Positions 54,431-63,300 of a stretch of DNA of 64,000 bases are shown here, piece after piece. How positions within the stretch are numbered: the first letter of the stretch is position 1; each line of letters opens with the position of its first letter. Where the stretch lies: NCBI RefSeq assembly GCF_900452515.1, contig NZ_UGNW01000001.1:620001-684000 (forward strand), read 5' to 3'. The DNA comes from Legionella birminghamensis. Lineage in GTDB: Bacteria > Pseudomonadota > Gammaproteobacteria > Legionellales > Legionellaceae. The translations under genes were made by a program, and so were the position numbers. The notes under the pieces were generated by a model, which ran no database searches, had not been told where the DNA came from, and saw only the letters and a list, made by a program, of their open reading frames with translations.

Positions 54431-54953
54431 TTACGAACTAAAAGGAATTATCTGTTTGGTTTTTGGATTACACGCGCTAATCCGTCTGAAGAAAAGAAAG
54501 TCTTTATTTTTAACTATGCCAGTGATTGTGAAGTTAATCAAAAACGATTTAATCGCGATTATTTTGTACAACACTTTATTTCACACGAGCCTTTTTTATT
54601 TGAAAGAGACCTCGCTAAGTTTAGAGTGCCCAGAAAAATATACGATTGATGACCTTATTTGTCATTTTGAAGAACGTGGTTTTCGATACTCAGCTCAACT
54701 TTCTATGACAGAAGAGGAGTTAAAAAACATTATTCAGGAATTTAAAAATATACCTCGGCAGGGTGATATATTTACGCTAGGTATTACTGCTATCAAAGAG
54801 CCTGCAAAAATAGACAAGCGCCGTGAAATCATGACAAAATTAGTTAACAATATTGTGGCAATACAAGTCTATCAAAAGATTAATGGCGCTTGGGAAAATG
54901 TTCATGAAGAACACTTTGAACCTGCACCGACAGGTGGTTGCGTTCTATTATAG
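54431..54953 (+). pseudogene. Truncated, frameshifted gene whose product ended in a CaaX box (CVLL)
   Basis: Two reading frames join. The first (54431-54650) reads YLFGFWITRANPSEEKKVFI and ERDLAKFRVPRKIYD then stops. The second continues DDLICHFEERGFRYSAQLSM to a stop at 54953, ending EPAPTGGCVLL. Codon content changes frame near 54645, so a single indel is likely, and no start codon is visible before 54431 next to the IS4 remnant. The last four residues form a CaaX box of the geranylgeranyl type. Alternatively a shorter intact protein starts at ATG 54516 in the second frame. The original protein may have been a prenylated Dot/Icm effector (inference). Confidence 0.5.
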
Positions 54954-55035
54954 TCTGAGTTGAAACAGTTGGATGAACCGCATGGGTTACTAACGCTGGT
55001 AACCCTGTTAATGCATAGCTTGTTCACCAAGCTCT

Positions 55036-55074
55036 TTCAAAGCCTGAATTATCCCAATAATCAGGCTTTGAAAT
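55036..55074. terminator. Bidirectional hairpin between convergent genes
   Basis: TTTCAAAGCCTGA and TCAGGCTTTGAAA are perfect 13-bp arms around 13 nt, placed between the gene remnant ending at 54953 and the convergent gene ending at 55090. Confidence 0.6.
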
Positions 55075-55089
55075 CTAGGCCACCTACTG

Positions 55090-55788
55090 TTAATTAAAAT
55101 CATTTAGCCTTTTAGAATCCATAGGAAATATTGCTTTAGGTAAAGAATGGTTGCCAGCAACAGGTAGTTTAAAAAACAAATTGCCTGCCTGCTCTTGCGT
55201 ATAAGATGTTCTATCATATTTTGCCCTAGCTTCTTTAGAGGCTGCAAAGGAGTCGGTTTCGCATCCATAAGGGGAAAGGGGCTGGCCTGTTTTTCCAAGC
55301 TGTTTCATACGGTCAGAATTTTCAAACAAATTAAATAAATCCTGGAATGAAGGCTCATAATCATTTTCTTGGCATTTATCCAAGACCAGATTAAGCTTCT
55401 TTGGAGAAATAAGCTCTCGACTTGTTACTGGATATTTTGAACGGTAGCTTTTTCCCTCGTTTATCATTTTTAATTCAAAGATCCAAAAATCAAGTATATA
55501 CCGGGTGCGTTCATCTATTTTAATTTTGTTAGTTTCAATAAAATTCAAAAATAATTGGGCGACGGAATTGCGACCAATGGGGCTCTTTAAGTTCCATAAA
55601 CCAATATCAAATTCGGCGTGAGCCCAGGTACAAGGTGGGTTGGAATGAAAACTAACAGAGGAACCTTCAGTATAGCCAAATATCGGGGTGGCTTTATCAA
55701 GAATATTGTATAACTGCTCTACAAGCTCTTTATCTCCTTTTATGTGAATTTCTTTTTCGTAATTATCAGTGAATTGTATTTCAAACAT
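55090..55788 (-). CDS. Unknown protein, 232 residues
   Basis: Starts MFEIQFTDNYEKEIHIKGDK with AAGGAGG 5 nt before the ATG, so it is well translated. The first 75 residues look beta-rich (IHIKGDKELVEQLYNIL); the middle is helical and the end carries polar stretches (KEARAKYDRTSYTQEQAG). There is no signal peptide, membrane helix or recognised domain. Location at the edge of the accessory region and the soluble, charged composition allow a Dot/Icm effector or a toxin-type protein, but nothing proves either. Confidence 0.6.
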   Translation of the reverse strand: MFEIQFTDNYEKEIHIKGDKELVEQLYNILDKATPIFGYTEGSSVSFHSNPPCTWAHAEFDIGLWNLKSPIGRNSVAQLFLNFIETNKIKIDERTRYILDFWIFELKMINEGKSYRSKYPVTSRELISPKKLNLVLDKCQENDYEPSFQDLFNLFENSDRMKQLGKTGQPLSPYGCETDSFAASKEARAKYDRTSYTQEQAGNLFFKLPVAGNHSLPKAIFPMDSKRLNDFN

Positions 55789-56265
55789 GTTTGCCTCCTT
55801 ACGAGAAAATTACTAAATAAGCACTGTAAAATTGTTCTTGCACCCCCAAAATTGCTCTGTGATGCAACAGCAATGTTTCTTATACAGATATTCCGTTGAC
55901 GTTCGCCTGTGATAAGGTAAAGATGCATTATACAGCTTTGATCAATATTGAGTCAAATTGATCAATTAATCAGATGTTTGCAAAAAGAGCGCTATCCTTC
56001 CCTACATACCAAGAGTTCTCGTACCTATGGCGAGGGACATTTTTCATCGGTAATTTCCAGACACTCAAATCCTATTGTTTCTAAAATGTTCCTGCTCTAA
56101 CAAAAGTCATCGTCTGAACTATGCTCAATCATATCCAGACGATTAGGCCGTAAATGAAAATAGCCAGCAAACAGGGCAAAGCTCCAGTGAATAAAATGAG
56201 CCGGCTTAATTTTAAGCTATTGGATCAAAGCAATCCGTTGGTTTGCCCAGTTTAATGTCGAAACT
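55789..56265. other. 477-bp intergenic stretch, nothing recognised
   Basis: A+T-rich DNA between two minus-strand genes. It contains the ribosome site and presumably the promoter of the 55.1-kb gene; no convincing small gene, RNA or repeat was found. Confidence 0.4.
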
Positions 56266-56928
56266 TCAGTTATCAGTTGGTCCTGCTGTTAAACGGATTG
56301 ATTGCGCGGATAATGCCTGGATAAATTCTGTTACGGTATGTACAGGATGGCCAATGATATCATTGGCTTTTCCGTCTTTTACAAACGCGCGGATACTCTT
56401 CCCAAGTTCGCCCTGGCGCAGAACGCTTAAATGTTCCATCAGTTCTTTGGCTTCTTCAGGATCGGCAAGTGCCAGTTTCATTGCATGTACCGCTTTTTCT
56501 TTTTGGAGTAAACTTTTCTGAAACAAGCCCGCAAATCCGGATTGGTATTGGCGCGTATCTTTTGTTCTTTCTTCCAGATATCCAGCGAGGAGCTGATTCA
56601 ATTCCTTGATTGAGGAAGACGTTTTGAACTCTGTCAGGGTTTCATAACCGAGATGTTTTGTTAGATGATTTAAATAGGTATTACGGACAGCAGGTTCTTC
56701 TTCACTTTCGGGTAAAAAATGAGCTTCAAGCGTATCGGCTCGAATGGCTTGAAATCCCGCTGCCGCCATTAGATCATATACCCCTTTTTTATCATCTAGC
56801 ATAAGCACCTCATTTGGGGAGAGCTCACGAAAATCGGCTGGGGTTTCAAGTGCTTCAATGCCTAAACGCTTTAATTCTTCGGTTAATTTAAGTTTCAACC
56901 GCAATTGGTCCATAGCCTCAATGGCCAT
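56266..56928 (-). CDS. Unknown soluble helical protein, 220 residues
   Basis: An entirely helical-looking protein with no signal peptide or membrane segment. Segments such as LRLKLKLTEELKRLGIEALE, YLNHLTKHLGYETLTEF and KEKAVHAMKLALADPEEAKEL suggest a helical bundle. The N-terminus could be at ATG 56928 or six codons later. No family is recognised; a cytosolic effector or chaperone-like protein is possible. Confidence 0.6.
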   Translation of the reverse strand: MAIEAMDQLRLKLKLTEELKRLGIEALETPADFRELSPNEVLMLDDKKGVYDLMAAAGFQAIRADTLEAHFLPESEEEPAVRNTYLNHLTKHLGYETLTEFKTSSSIKELNQLLAGYLEERTKDTRQYQSGFAGLFQKSLLQKEKAVHAMKLALADPEEAKELMEHLSVLRQGELGKSIRAFVKDGKANDIIGHPVHTVTEFIQALSAQSIRLTAGPTDN

Positions 56929-57092
56929 GAGCAGCTTATTGTCCCCGCCGCCATGCAGGCAATTGTTGCAAATTGCATCAGTCAGTCGCGAAGAGGGGCA
57001 TTAACTTACTAAACTGCCACATGAAGTTATACTTGGTGAATACTGGTTTTCTGTTATAGTTTCCGATAAGAAGCTTTACATTCAGGTCTGCA

Positions 57093-58091
57093 ATGAAAAA
57101 AGTTATACTCACAGGCGATCGTCCCACAGGTAAATTACATCTTGGTCATTACGTTGGTTCTCTACTCAATCGAATTAAGCTGCAAGATGAATACGAACAG
57201 TATGTAATGATTGCTGATATACAGGCGCTAACTGATAATTTTGAGAACCCTGGTAAGATAGTAGATAATCTTTATGAAGTAGCATTAGATTATTTATCAA
57301 TTGGTATTGAACCAGAAAAAAGCACAATTTTCATACAATCCCATATTCCTGAGCTTGCGGAACTTACTGTGTATTACCTGAATCTTGTCACCTTAGGGCG
57401 GCTTGAAAGAAATCCCACTGTTAAAACTGAAATCCAGCAGAAGGGATATGATTCCTCCATACCTGCAGGCTTTCTTTGCTATCCAGTCAGTCAGGCAGCA
57501 GATATTACCGCATTCAAAGCAGAGGCAGTTCCTGTGGGAGAAGATCAGATTCCCATGATTGAACAAACGAACGAAATAGTGAGACGGTTTAATAGAATTT
57601 ATAATACCGATTGCCTAAAAGAAGCAAAACCGATTTTAAGTAAAACTTCTCGTCTGGTTGGAATAGACGGTCAATCCAAGGCAAGTAAATCCTTAGGGAA
57701 TGCGATTTTTCTTTCTGACACTCCTGAAGAAATAAAGCGCAAGGTTTTTTTAATGTTCACTGACCCAGCTCACCTTAAAATAAGTGACCCCGGGAAAGTT
57801 GAAGGAAATGTTGTATTTGAATACCTTAGTGCGTTTCATCCAGATCCAGAAGAAGTCAATGCACTAAAGGCACAATATAGGAAAGGCGGACTGGGAGATT
57901 CCACAATTAAAAACCTGTTAAATACTAGTTTACAGGCAATGCTTGAACCAATAAGGGAAAAGAGAAATAGTTTTAAGCGTGGTGAAGTAATGGATATTAT
58001 AATTTCTGGCACTGCCGCAGCTAAAAAAGTAGCAGAGAAAACGCTTGAAGAGGTTCGGAGTGCGATTGGATTACGGTATTTTGATAGTTGA
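57093..58091 (+). CDS. trpS: Tryptophanyl-tRNA synthetase with KASKS in place of KMSKS
   Basis: A 332-residue class I synthetase. It has the HIGH motif as HLGH (residues 16-19) after TGDRPTGKL, the tryptophan pocket AADITAFKAEAVPVGEDQ (about 145-162) and the signature KASKSLGN (196-203). It charges tRNA-Trp. Replacement of the usual methionine by alanine in KMSKS and the phylogenetic flavour (TGDRPTGKLHLGHYVG) suggest a second-type TrpRS such as those linked to indolmycin-class resistance; whether another trpS exists in the genome cannot be seen. Confidence 0.9.
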   Translation: MKKVILTGDRPTGKLHLGHYVGSLLNRIKLQDEYEQYVMIADIQALTDNFENPGKIVDNLYEVALDYLSIGIEPEKSTIFIQSHIPELAELTVYYLNLVTLGRLERNPTVKTEIQQKGYDSSIPAGFLCYPVSQAADITAFKAEAVPVGEDQIPMIEQTNEIVRRFNRIYNTDCLKEAKPILSKTSRLVGIDGQSKASKSLGNAIFLSDTPEEIKRKVFLMFTDPAHLKISDPGKVEGNVVFEYLSAFHPDPEEVNALKAQYRKGGLGDSTIKNLLNTSLQAMLEPIREKRNSFKRGEVMDIIISGTAAAKKVAEKTLEEVRSAIGLRYFDS

Positions 58092-58201
58092 TATTTTATC
58101 TGACTTCAGCATTTTTTACCTCTGACATGGAGTTTTCGATAGCTCCATAAATAATGGGTGTTGGAGTGTTTTGTTTAGAATTAGAGATTTCAGGAGAAGC
58201 C

Positions 58202-58837
58202 ATGTTTTTCGATCTCGCCCACAAGTTGCCCAGGGGGCTATTTAAGGCCTGTGTGATCCCAAGACCCATCGCCTGGATAAGCACGGTCAGTCAATCAGGG
58301 GTAGATAACCTGGCGCCGTTTAGCTATTTCAATATTGTGGCGGATGAACCCCCGATGGTGATGTTTTCAACTACAGAAGCACATATTGAAACAGGGGAAA
58401 AAGATACGTTGCGTAATGCAGAAGAAACGGGCGAATTTGTGGTGAATATCACTTCATATGCCTTGAGAGAGGAAATGAATATTACTTCGATGAATTTCAC
58501 ACGACACACCAGCGAGTTTTCTGTAGCCGCTATCGAACAGGCTCCTGCCGAATTAGTAAGACCAAAACGGATCAAAGCTGCACCCATCAGTTTGGAGTGC
58601 CGATACTACATGTCAGTACAATTACCTCGAGCTAATCAAGAGAAACTAATAAACCGTATGGTTCTTGGCCACGTGGTGGGTATTCATGTCTGTGAATCGG
58701 TATTGGATGAAGAGCAACGAATTGACCCGAACCGATTTCGCCCTCTTGCTCGCTTAGGCTACCAGAGCTATACGGCTGTGCAAGATAGCTTTGAAATGCA
58801 AAGACCAGAACTGGCTTCAATTTTTGAAAGCAGTTAA
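58202..58837 (+). CDS. Flavin reductase-like (split-barrel FMN-binding) protein
   Basis: A 211-residue protein starting at ATG 58202 (CAGGAGA upstream). It carries the split-barrel pattern RPIAWISTVSQSGVDNLAPF (about residues 20-40), MVMFSTTE and KDTLRNAEETGEFVVNIT. Relatives bind FMN and act as reductases of small substrates or partners of oxygenases. There is no signal peptide. Substrate unknown. Confidence 0.85.
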   Translation: MFFDLAHKLPRGLFKACVIPRPIAWISTVSQSGVDNLAPFSYFNIVADEPPMVMFSTTEAHIETGEKDTLRNAEETGEFVVNITSYALREEMNITSMNFTRHTSEFSVAAIEQAPAELVRPKRIKAAPISLECRYYMSVQLPRANQEKLINRMVLGHVVGIHVCESVLDEEQRIDPNRFRPLARLGYQSYTAVQDSFEMQRPELASIFESS

Positions 58838-59042
58838 TTTGAAGCATTGCCCCAATTGCCAGGCTATTTTGAATTAGATATTTAATAGATAAAACCATTG
58901 AAAAACATTCGTATACAGATATTGGGCTAGTTAAGCTTTAATTATGATTAAGATATTTGTAGTGTGATTAATTATTTTGCACAAGGTATATTTTTATGGT
59001 AGTGTAGCAATTGATGTCAATTCAAATCCACAGGAGATTATT

Positions 59043-59129
59043 ATGCGTTCACTATCTGAAATAAATAGGCTCATTCACTTAAACCTTAGTCTGTCTACTC
59101 AATGTCGGGGGTCTCTTTTTAATCGCTAA
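59043..59129 (+). CDS. 28-codon frame with strong ribosome site, probable 5' end of the next gene or leader peptide
   Basis: ATG 59043 has CAGGAG 6 nt upstream and encodes MRSLSEINRLIHLNLSLSTQ plus 8 residues before a TAA. In the frame of the following gene the same DNA continues open from 59083 (reads LVCLLNVGGLFLIAKPKNIN), so one base change near 59080 would fuse the two. It is either a leader peptide or evidence of a frameshift in the next gene. Confidence 0.4.
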   Translation: MRSLSEINRLIHLNLSLSTQCRGSLFNR

Positions 59130-59199
59130 ACCCAAAAATATAAATCTCTCCATCCATTCTCAAGCAACTGACGAATCCATCTTATCCACCACTCGTAAA

Positions 59200-60135
59200 A
59201 TGGGAAAAAACTTCCTGGATTACCACCGACGGACATCCCTTTCTCAACCCTTGACAAATATTGATCACGTTATCACTTATCATAATGGTATTTTGGAGTT
59301 GTGGGGTAAACAAAATGATCATAGTTTATCTATTCAGGATGCTGCTGAAACCGAAGCACTAAAACCAACCTATAATATCTTGAAATCACTGTCTCATAAT
59401 TCAGTGATATTAGATTGTGTTCTTCGATCGATATGTACCCATCAGGTCAGGACAAGCCAAGATGAGCTTGACTTATTGAATTTAGTTGAATTACTGACCG
59501 AGCTTTGCTCCAAGGATCCTTACTACATTAAACCTCATCAGGGAGCAATTGAGCAATTAATATTGATTGCCGATAAGGCTCGATTGTCGACTTGTCTGCG
59601 TGAAATAGGGTGTTTGCAGGCCCGATATGCAAAGGAAATCAGTCCAGTAAATGAAGGGTATCTAAAGCAGGCAGCAGAACTTCAACTGACAGGAATGCAT
59701 CAAATTATTTCTCGCTGGAATTTGGCTTTTAATAAAACGCGGGTACTCATTGCAGTCGCTGAAGGACCTAAAGAAGATCTGATAGAAGGACAATATTTTG
59801 ATGCGCTATATAAAGAAAAAGGCGAGGATAAACCCGGCCTTGATTATGTAGTAATGCTGCCTAAACAATTAGGCACAATTACTGGTGCCTGTTTAATTGA
59901 TAATTTAAGAGAGCGATTGCTTAATCAAAGCATAGCAAAAAATATGCTGGGTTGTCCCAAAAAAATGGCTAAAGATGTCTTGGGACCATATGCACCAGTA
60001 GTCCTGGAAAGGCTATTACCCTCGTACAGTCAATCCACTAAAATAATCAAGCCTGATCGATATTCATTCTTTCACCAAGCCGTGGAAAGGACTGATAGCC
60101 TGCAAAATGCATCCTGTCCAAAAATGCGAGGATGA
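59200..60135 (+). CDS. Unknown protein, 311 residues, possible frameshift at its 5' end
   Basis: A soluble, mostly helical protein beginning MGKNFLDYHRRTS. The centre has LCREIGCLQAR-type helical repeats and a C-terminal EDKPGLDYVVMLPKQLGTIT stretch. No domain is recognised and there is no signal peptide. The ATG at 59200 lacks a ribosome site, whereas one lies before 59043 in another frame, so the real protein may be about 50 residues longer with an indel near 59080. A cytosolic effector-like role is possible but unproven. Confidence 0.6.
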   Translation: MGKNFLDYHRRTSLSQPLTNIDHVITYHNGILELWGKQNDHSLSIQDAAETEALKPTYNILKSLSHNSVILDCVLRSICTHQVRTSQDELDLLNLVELLTELCSKDPYYIKPHQGAIEQLILIADKARLSTCLREIGCLQARYAKEISPVNEGYLKQAAELQLTGMHQIISRWNLAFNKTRVLIAVAEGPKEDLIEGQYFDALYKEKGEDKPGLDYVVMLPKQLGTITGACLIDNLRERLLNQSIAKNMLGCPKKMAKDVLGPYAPVVLERLLPSYSQSTKIIKPDRYSFFHQAVERTDSLQNASCPKMRG

Positions 60136-60149
60136 TATTTTCTTTTGCT

Positions 60150-60190
60150 GAAACCGCCAGGAAAACGCTGGTTTTCAAGGTGGTTTCTCT
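60150..60190. terminator. Hairpin terminator between convergent genes
   Basis: GAAACCGCC pairs with GGTGGTTTC (one G-U) and an inner GAAAAC pairs with GTTTTC; TCTTTAAC follows. It lies between the 311-residue gene (ends 60135) and hemH (ends 60211). Confidence 0.55.
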
Positions 60191-60210
60191 TTAACTTGAA
60201 CATGCCAATA

Positions 60211-61191
60211 TTACCTGGAAAGATTCACCAGTAAATCGATAAATTGGTCATGATCGTTAATGCAGGGAATGACCTTCAATTGCTGACCGGTTAGCTGCTG
60301 CCATTGTTTTTGAGCCTGTATACCGATTTCCTCCAGGGTTTCCAGACAATCAGCAACAAACGAAGGGCAAACAACAGCCAGGTCAGTAATGCCATCATTA
60401 GCAAGCCTGGTTAGCATTTCATCGGTGTAAGGTCTAATCCAGGGCGTTTTACCAAGGCGCGATTGAAAGCTTTGGGTATACTGGGATTCATTAAGTCCGA
60501 GTTTTTCTGTAATCAATCGGGTTGTTTCATAGCATTGAGCCCGATAACAGAAATGATTCTCTTTATTAATGGGCTTACAAACGGGATTGCAGATTTCCGC
60601 GCAGCCGCCCTTAATCAGCTGGCGCTCAGGTAGACCATGGTAGCTAAATAGATAATAGCTTGCCGGGGTTTGTCGGATTTGATCCGCATAGGCTTCAATA
60701 AATTCATTGTACTGATAAAAATCCCTGATAACGGTCAACTCCGGTATAATCTGCCACGTCATGATGTGGGCGAGGGCTGCTTCAATCGCACTGCCTGTTG
60801 CCGCAGAAGAGTATTCAGGAAATAATGGGATAATTGTTATTTCCCGCAAGTCTTTTAAAGGATCTAATGCTGTTTTAAGACTAGGGCTCCCATATCGCAT
60901 ACCTAAGGAAACAACGTAGTCTTCGCCTAGTTTTTGCTGTAGTTTTTCGGCAATCCTCTCACTAATGCGCAGTAAAGGAGATCCATTCTCCCCCCATATG
61001 GATTGATAGGCATGTGCTGATTTTTTGGGTCGAAAAGGGAGAATGAAACACTCCACTAAAATGGTTCTTAAAACGGCAGGCAGGTCAATAACGCGTTTAT
61101 CGTGAAGGAATTCTCGCAAATATCGCCTGACATCAGAGATACTATCGGATTCGGGAGTGCCTAAATTTGTCAGTAATACCCCTTTCTTCAT
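60211..61191 (-). CDS. hemH: Ferrochelatase
   Basis: A 326-residue enzyme. It begins KKGVLLTNLGTPES, has the SYHGLPERQ motif with the metal-site histidine (about residue 185), a VCPSFVADCLETLEEI segment (about 285-300) with the conserved aspartate and glutamates, and RPYTDEM. It inserts Fe2+ into protoporphyrin IX, the last step of heme synthesis. It is convergent with the upstream unknown gene and divergent from the heme-oxygenase-like gene. Confidence 0.95.
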   Translation of the reverse strand: MKKGVLLTNLGTPESDSISDVRRYLREFLHDKRVIDLPAVLRTILVECFILPFRPKKSAHAYQSIWGENGSPLLRISERIAEKLQQKLGEDYVVSLGMRYGSPSLKTALDPLKDLREITIIPLFPEYSSAATGSAIEAALAHIMTWQIIPELTVIRDFYQYNEFIEAYADQIRQTPASYYLFSYHGLPERQLIKGGCAEICNPVCKPINKENHFCYRAQCYETTRLITEKLGLNESQYTQSFQSRLGKTPWIRPYTDEMLTRLANDGITDLAVVCPSFVADCLETLEEIGIQAQKQWQQLTGQQLKVIPCINDHDQFIDLLVNLSR

Positions 61192-61466
61192 GGGCCATCC
61201 TATCTTAGCTTATTGATAATAAATAACTAAATTATGTACGGAACTGTAATTGAAAATCCAGCTGAATGTGAATCAAATAAAGTTTTAAAAGTAAAATCAG
61301 TATTAACTAATTGATTTTTAATCAGTAATTTCAAGTATTCAGCTTGAAACAATAAAGTCAGCGATAGCCCCCTCAAAAAAGATGTTTATGGTCTAGTATT
61401 AACATTAAAGATCAAAACCAATTCAGAAAGTGCTGTTAGGGAACAAAGGGAATAAGGAGATACACT

Positions 61467-62129
61467 ATGATGGCTGCAGATAGTCTCGTAAATCGCTTAC
61501 ACATTAATCCAAAGCATGAGTTAGCATCGAATACGCCGTTCATGCTCAGGATGTTGTTTAAAAAAGAAGATGATTTACCAGAAAAAACCGATATAGTTAA
61601 TTTGTTTATTCAGTACATTCCACTTTATAAAGCGATGGAAACTCGATTGGAAGAGCTGACTAAACAGGGCGCAGTGAATTATCTGGATATTTTTTGTAAG
61701 GAGCCCTGGCTTAATCGATCCTGTTTAGTTGAGCAAGACATTTCTGAAATGATTAACTATGTGCCTGATGAAGAGCAGCATAACTTATTGCCCATAGATT
61801 ACACATTTCCCGCAACGAAGGCTATGGCTAGCGCTGTAGAGCAGGCCGACCCAATGCATTTACTCACTTATCTGGCCGTTCGAAGTCTAGCCGACTGTTA
61901 TGGTGGGCAGGCACTAGGCCGCTTAAATCAGAGAGCATTTGGTGAGGAGTATCCTCTTAGCGCCAGGTTTTATAAAAGTGCATCAAGACAGGCTCGAAGC
62001 CTGGGGGAAGAAGTGAATAACCTTAACCTTTCTAAGGAAGAAGAGCAAAAGCTATTGCAGATTAGCGATGATTTTTTCCAAATGCACATCGATTTATTCG
62101 AGGAAATGGAAGCCAAAAGACATCATTGA
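61467..62129 (+). CDS. Heme-oxygenase-like protein
   Basis: A 220-residue helical protein with the heme-oxygenase fold pattern: an early histidine (H17 in NPKHELASNTPFM) at the place of the proximal ligand and the LTYLAVRSLADCYGGQALGR (about residues 130-150) helix that carries the distal GG. Heme oxygenases open heme to biliverdin, Fe and CO. The ATG has AAGGAGA 6 nt upstream. It is placed between hemH and hemC, so a role in heme turnover or a structural, non-enzymatic variant are both possible. Confidence 0.7.
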   Translation: MMAADSLVNRLHINPKHELASNTPFMLRMLFKKEDDLPEKTDIVNLFIQYIPLYKAMETRLEELTKQGAVNYLDIFCKEPWLNRSCLVEQDISEMINYVPDEEQHNLLPIDYTFPATKAMASAVEQADPMHLLTYLAVRSLADCYGGQALGRLNQRAFGEEYPLSARFYKSASRQARSLGEEVNNLNLSKEEEQKLLQISDDFFQMHIDLFEEMEAKRHH

Positions 62130-62340
62130 TGAGTGAAATAGTGAGCAGGGGGTTACGTTCCTATTTTCATGGGTTATCACGCCTGTAAAGCTTGGGAATG
62201 AATCTCCTGGCCTTTGAAATGTGTTTGAGCTATTTAAATTGAAGGCCTCTTCTTAAAGGACCTCTTTTATTCTCAGTAGGTAAAAAAGATTATTCAAATT
62301 TTAAAATTTAGCCTATTGTAATAAAATTGAGGGAGTTACT

Positions 62341-63261
62341 ATGAAAAAAACAATAAGAATTGCTACAAGACAATCAAAGCTTGCATTGGCTCAAGCTGAC
62401 ATCATCAAACAAAGGGTCTTATCCCGATTTCAAGCTGAAATTGAAGTGGAGATCCTGCCTTTAATCACTAAAGGTGATTTGGATTTGGAAAAGCCGCTTT
62501 ATGAAATAGGGGGGAAAGGCGTTTTTATTAAAGAGGTTGAGCAAGCCCTGATTGATCAAAAAGCAGACATTGCTGTGCACAGTCTAAAAGATATTACTTC
62601 CAACCTTGCGCCAGGCCTGGTTATGGCGGGATTTACTGAACCCGAAGGCTACCGTGATGTTTTCATTTCTTCTAAAGGTATAGAAGAGCTTAATAAAATT
62701 CCCTTAGATTCAACAATTGCTACGGGAAGCTTGCGGCGTAAAGCCTTGTTAAAATTTATACGCCCTGATTTAAAAACCTGTGATATTCGCGGCAATGTGA
62801 TTTCGAGGCTGGAAAAGATCAAAGCGCTACCGGTCTGTGGAACTCTGTTGTCTGAAGCGGGACTGATTAGATTAGGAATTGATTATTCTCAAAGCCAGGC
62901 GCTGGATCCAAACCTTTTTATCCCTGCTCCAGGTCAAGGCGTTATCGGACTGGAAACCCGGGAGGATGACAGCTTTGCAAGAAACCTTTGCAGGCAAATC
63001 AGTGATGCTCAGCAATTTGATATTTCCACAGCCGAATTGGAATTTTTAATGAAAGTGGGACTTGATTGCCGTTCTCCGCTTGGTCTCTATACTCAATATG
63101 ACGGCAAAAATATGGCGATGAAACTCTTTTTAGCCAATGAGAGGATGGATAAATTCCTTCATAAAGATCATTCTTTCCCTTATTCTGACTATAAACATGA
63201 AGTCCACCAGTTGGCGAATCAGGCGCTTGCCTGGATATCGGAGCAAGCTGGCGATAACTGA
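62341..63261 (+). CDS. hemC: Hydroxymethylbilane synthase (porphobilinogen deaminase)
   Basis: A 306-residue enzyme starting IRIATRQSKLALAQAD. It has the ITKGDLDLEKPLYEIGGKGV motif, HSLKDI (about residues 81-86), TGSLRRKALL, CDIRGN and the cofactor-binding cysteine in GLDCRSPLG (about 242). It builds the linear tetrapyrrole from porphobilinogen. hemL follows 39 bp later. Confidence 0.95.
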   Translation: MKKTIRIATRQSKLALAQADIIKQRVLSRFQAEIEVEILPLITKGDLDLEKPLYEIGGKGVFIKEVEQALIDQKADIAVHSLKDITSNLAPGLVMAGFTEPEGYRDVFISSKGIEELNKIPLDSTIATGSLRRKALLKFIRPDLKTCDIRGNVISRLEKIKALPVCGTLLSEAGLIRLGIDYSQSQALDPNLFIPAPGQGVIGLETREDDSFARNLCRQISDAQQFDISTAELEFLMKVGLDCRSPLGLYTQYDGKNMAMKLFLANERMDKFLHKDHSFPYSDYKHEVHQLANQALAWISEQAGDN

Positions 63262-63300
63262 TGGTTTCATTAATTGATTACAAAATCGTGAGTAGGCGTT

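Noticed and set aside
54402-54953. Intact 183-residue protein from TTG 54402
   Set aside because: The first 80 residues in that frame look unlike protein, while another frame over the same DNA does; a frameshifted remnant explains it better.
57000-57092. T-box or other riboswitch before trpS
   Set aside because: The leader is short and no specifier or antiterminator pattern could be recognised.
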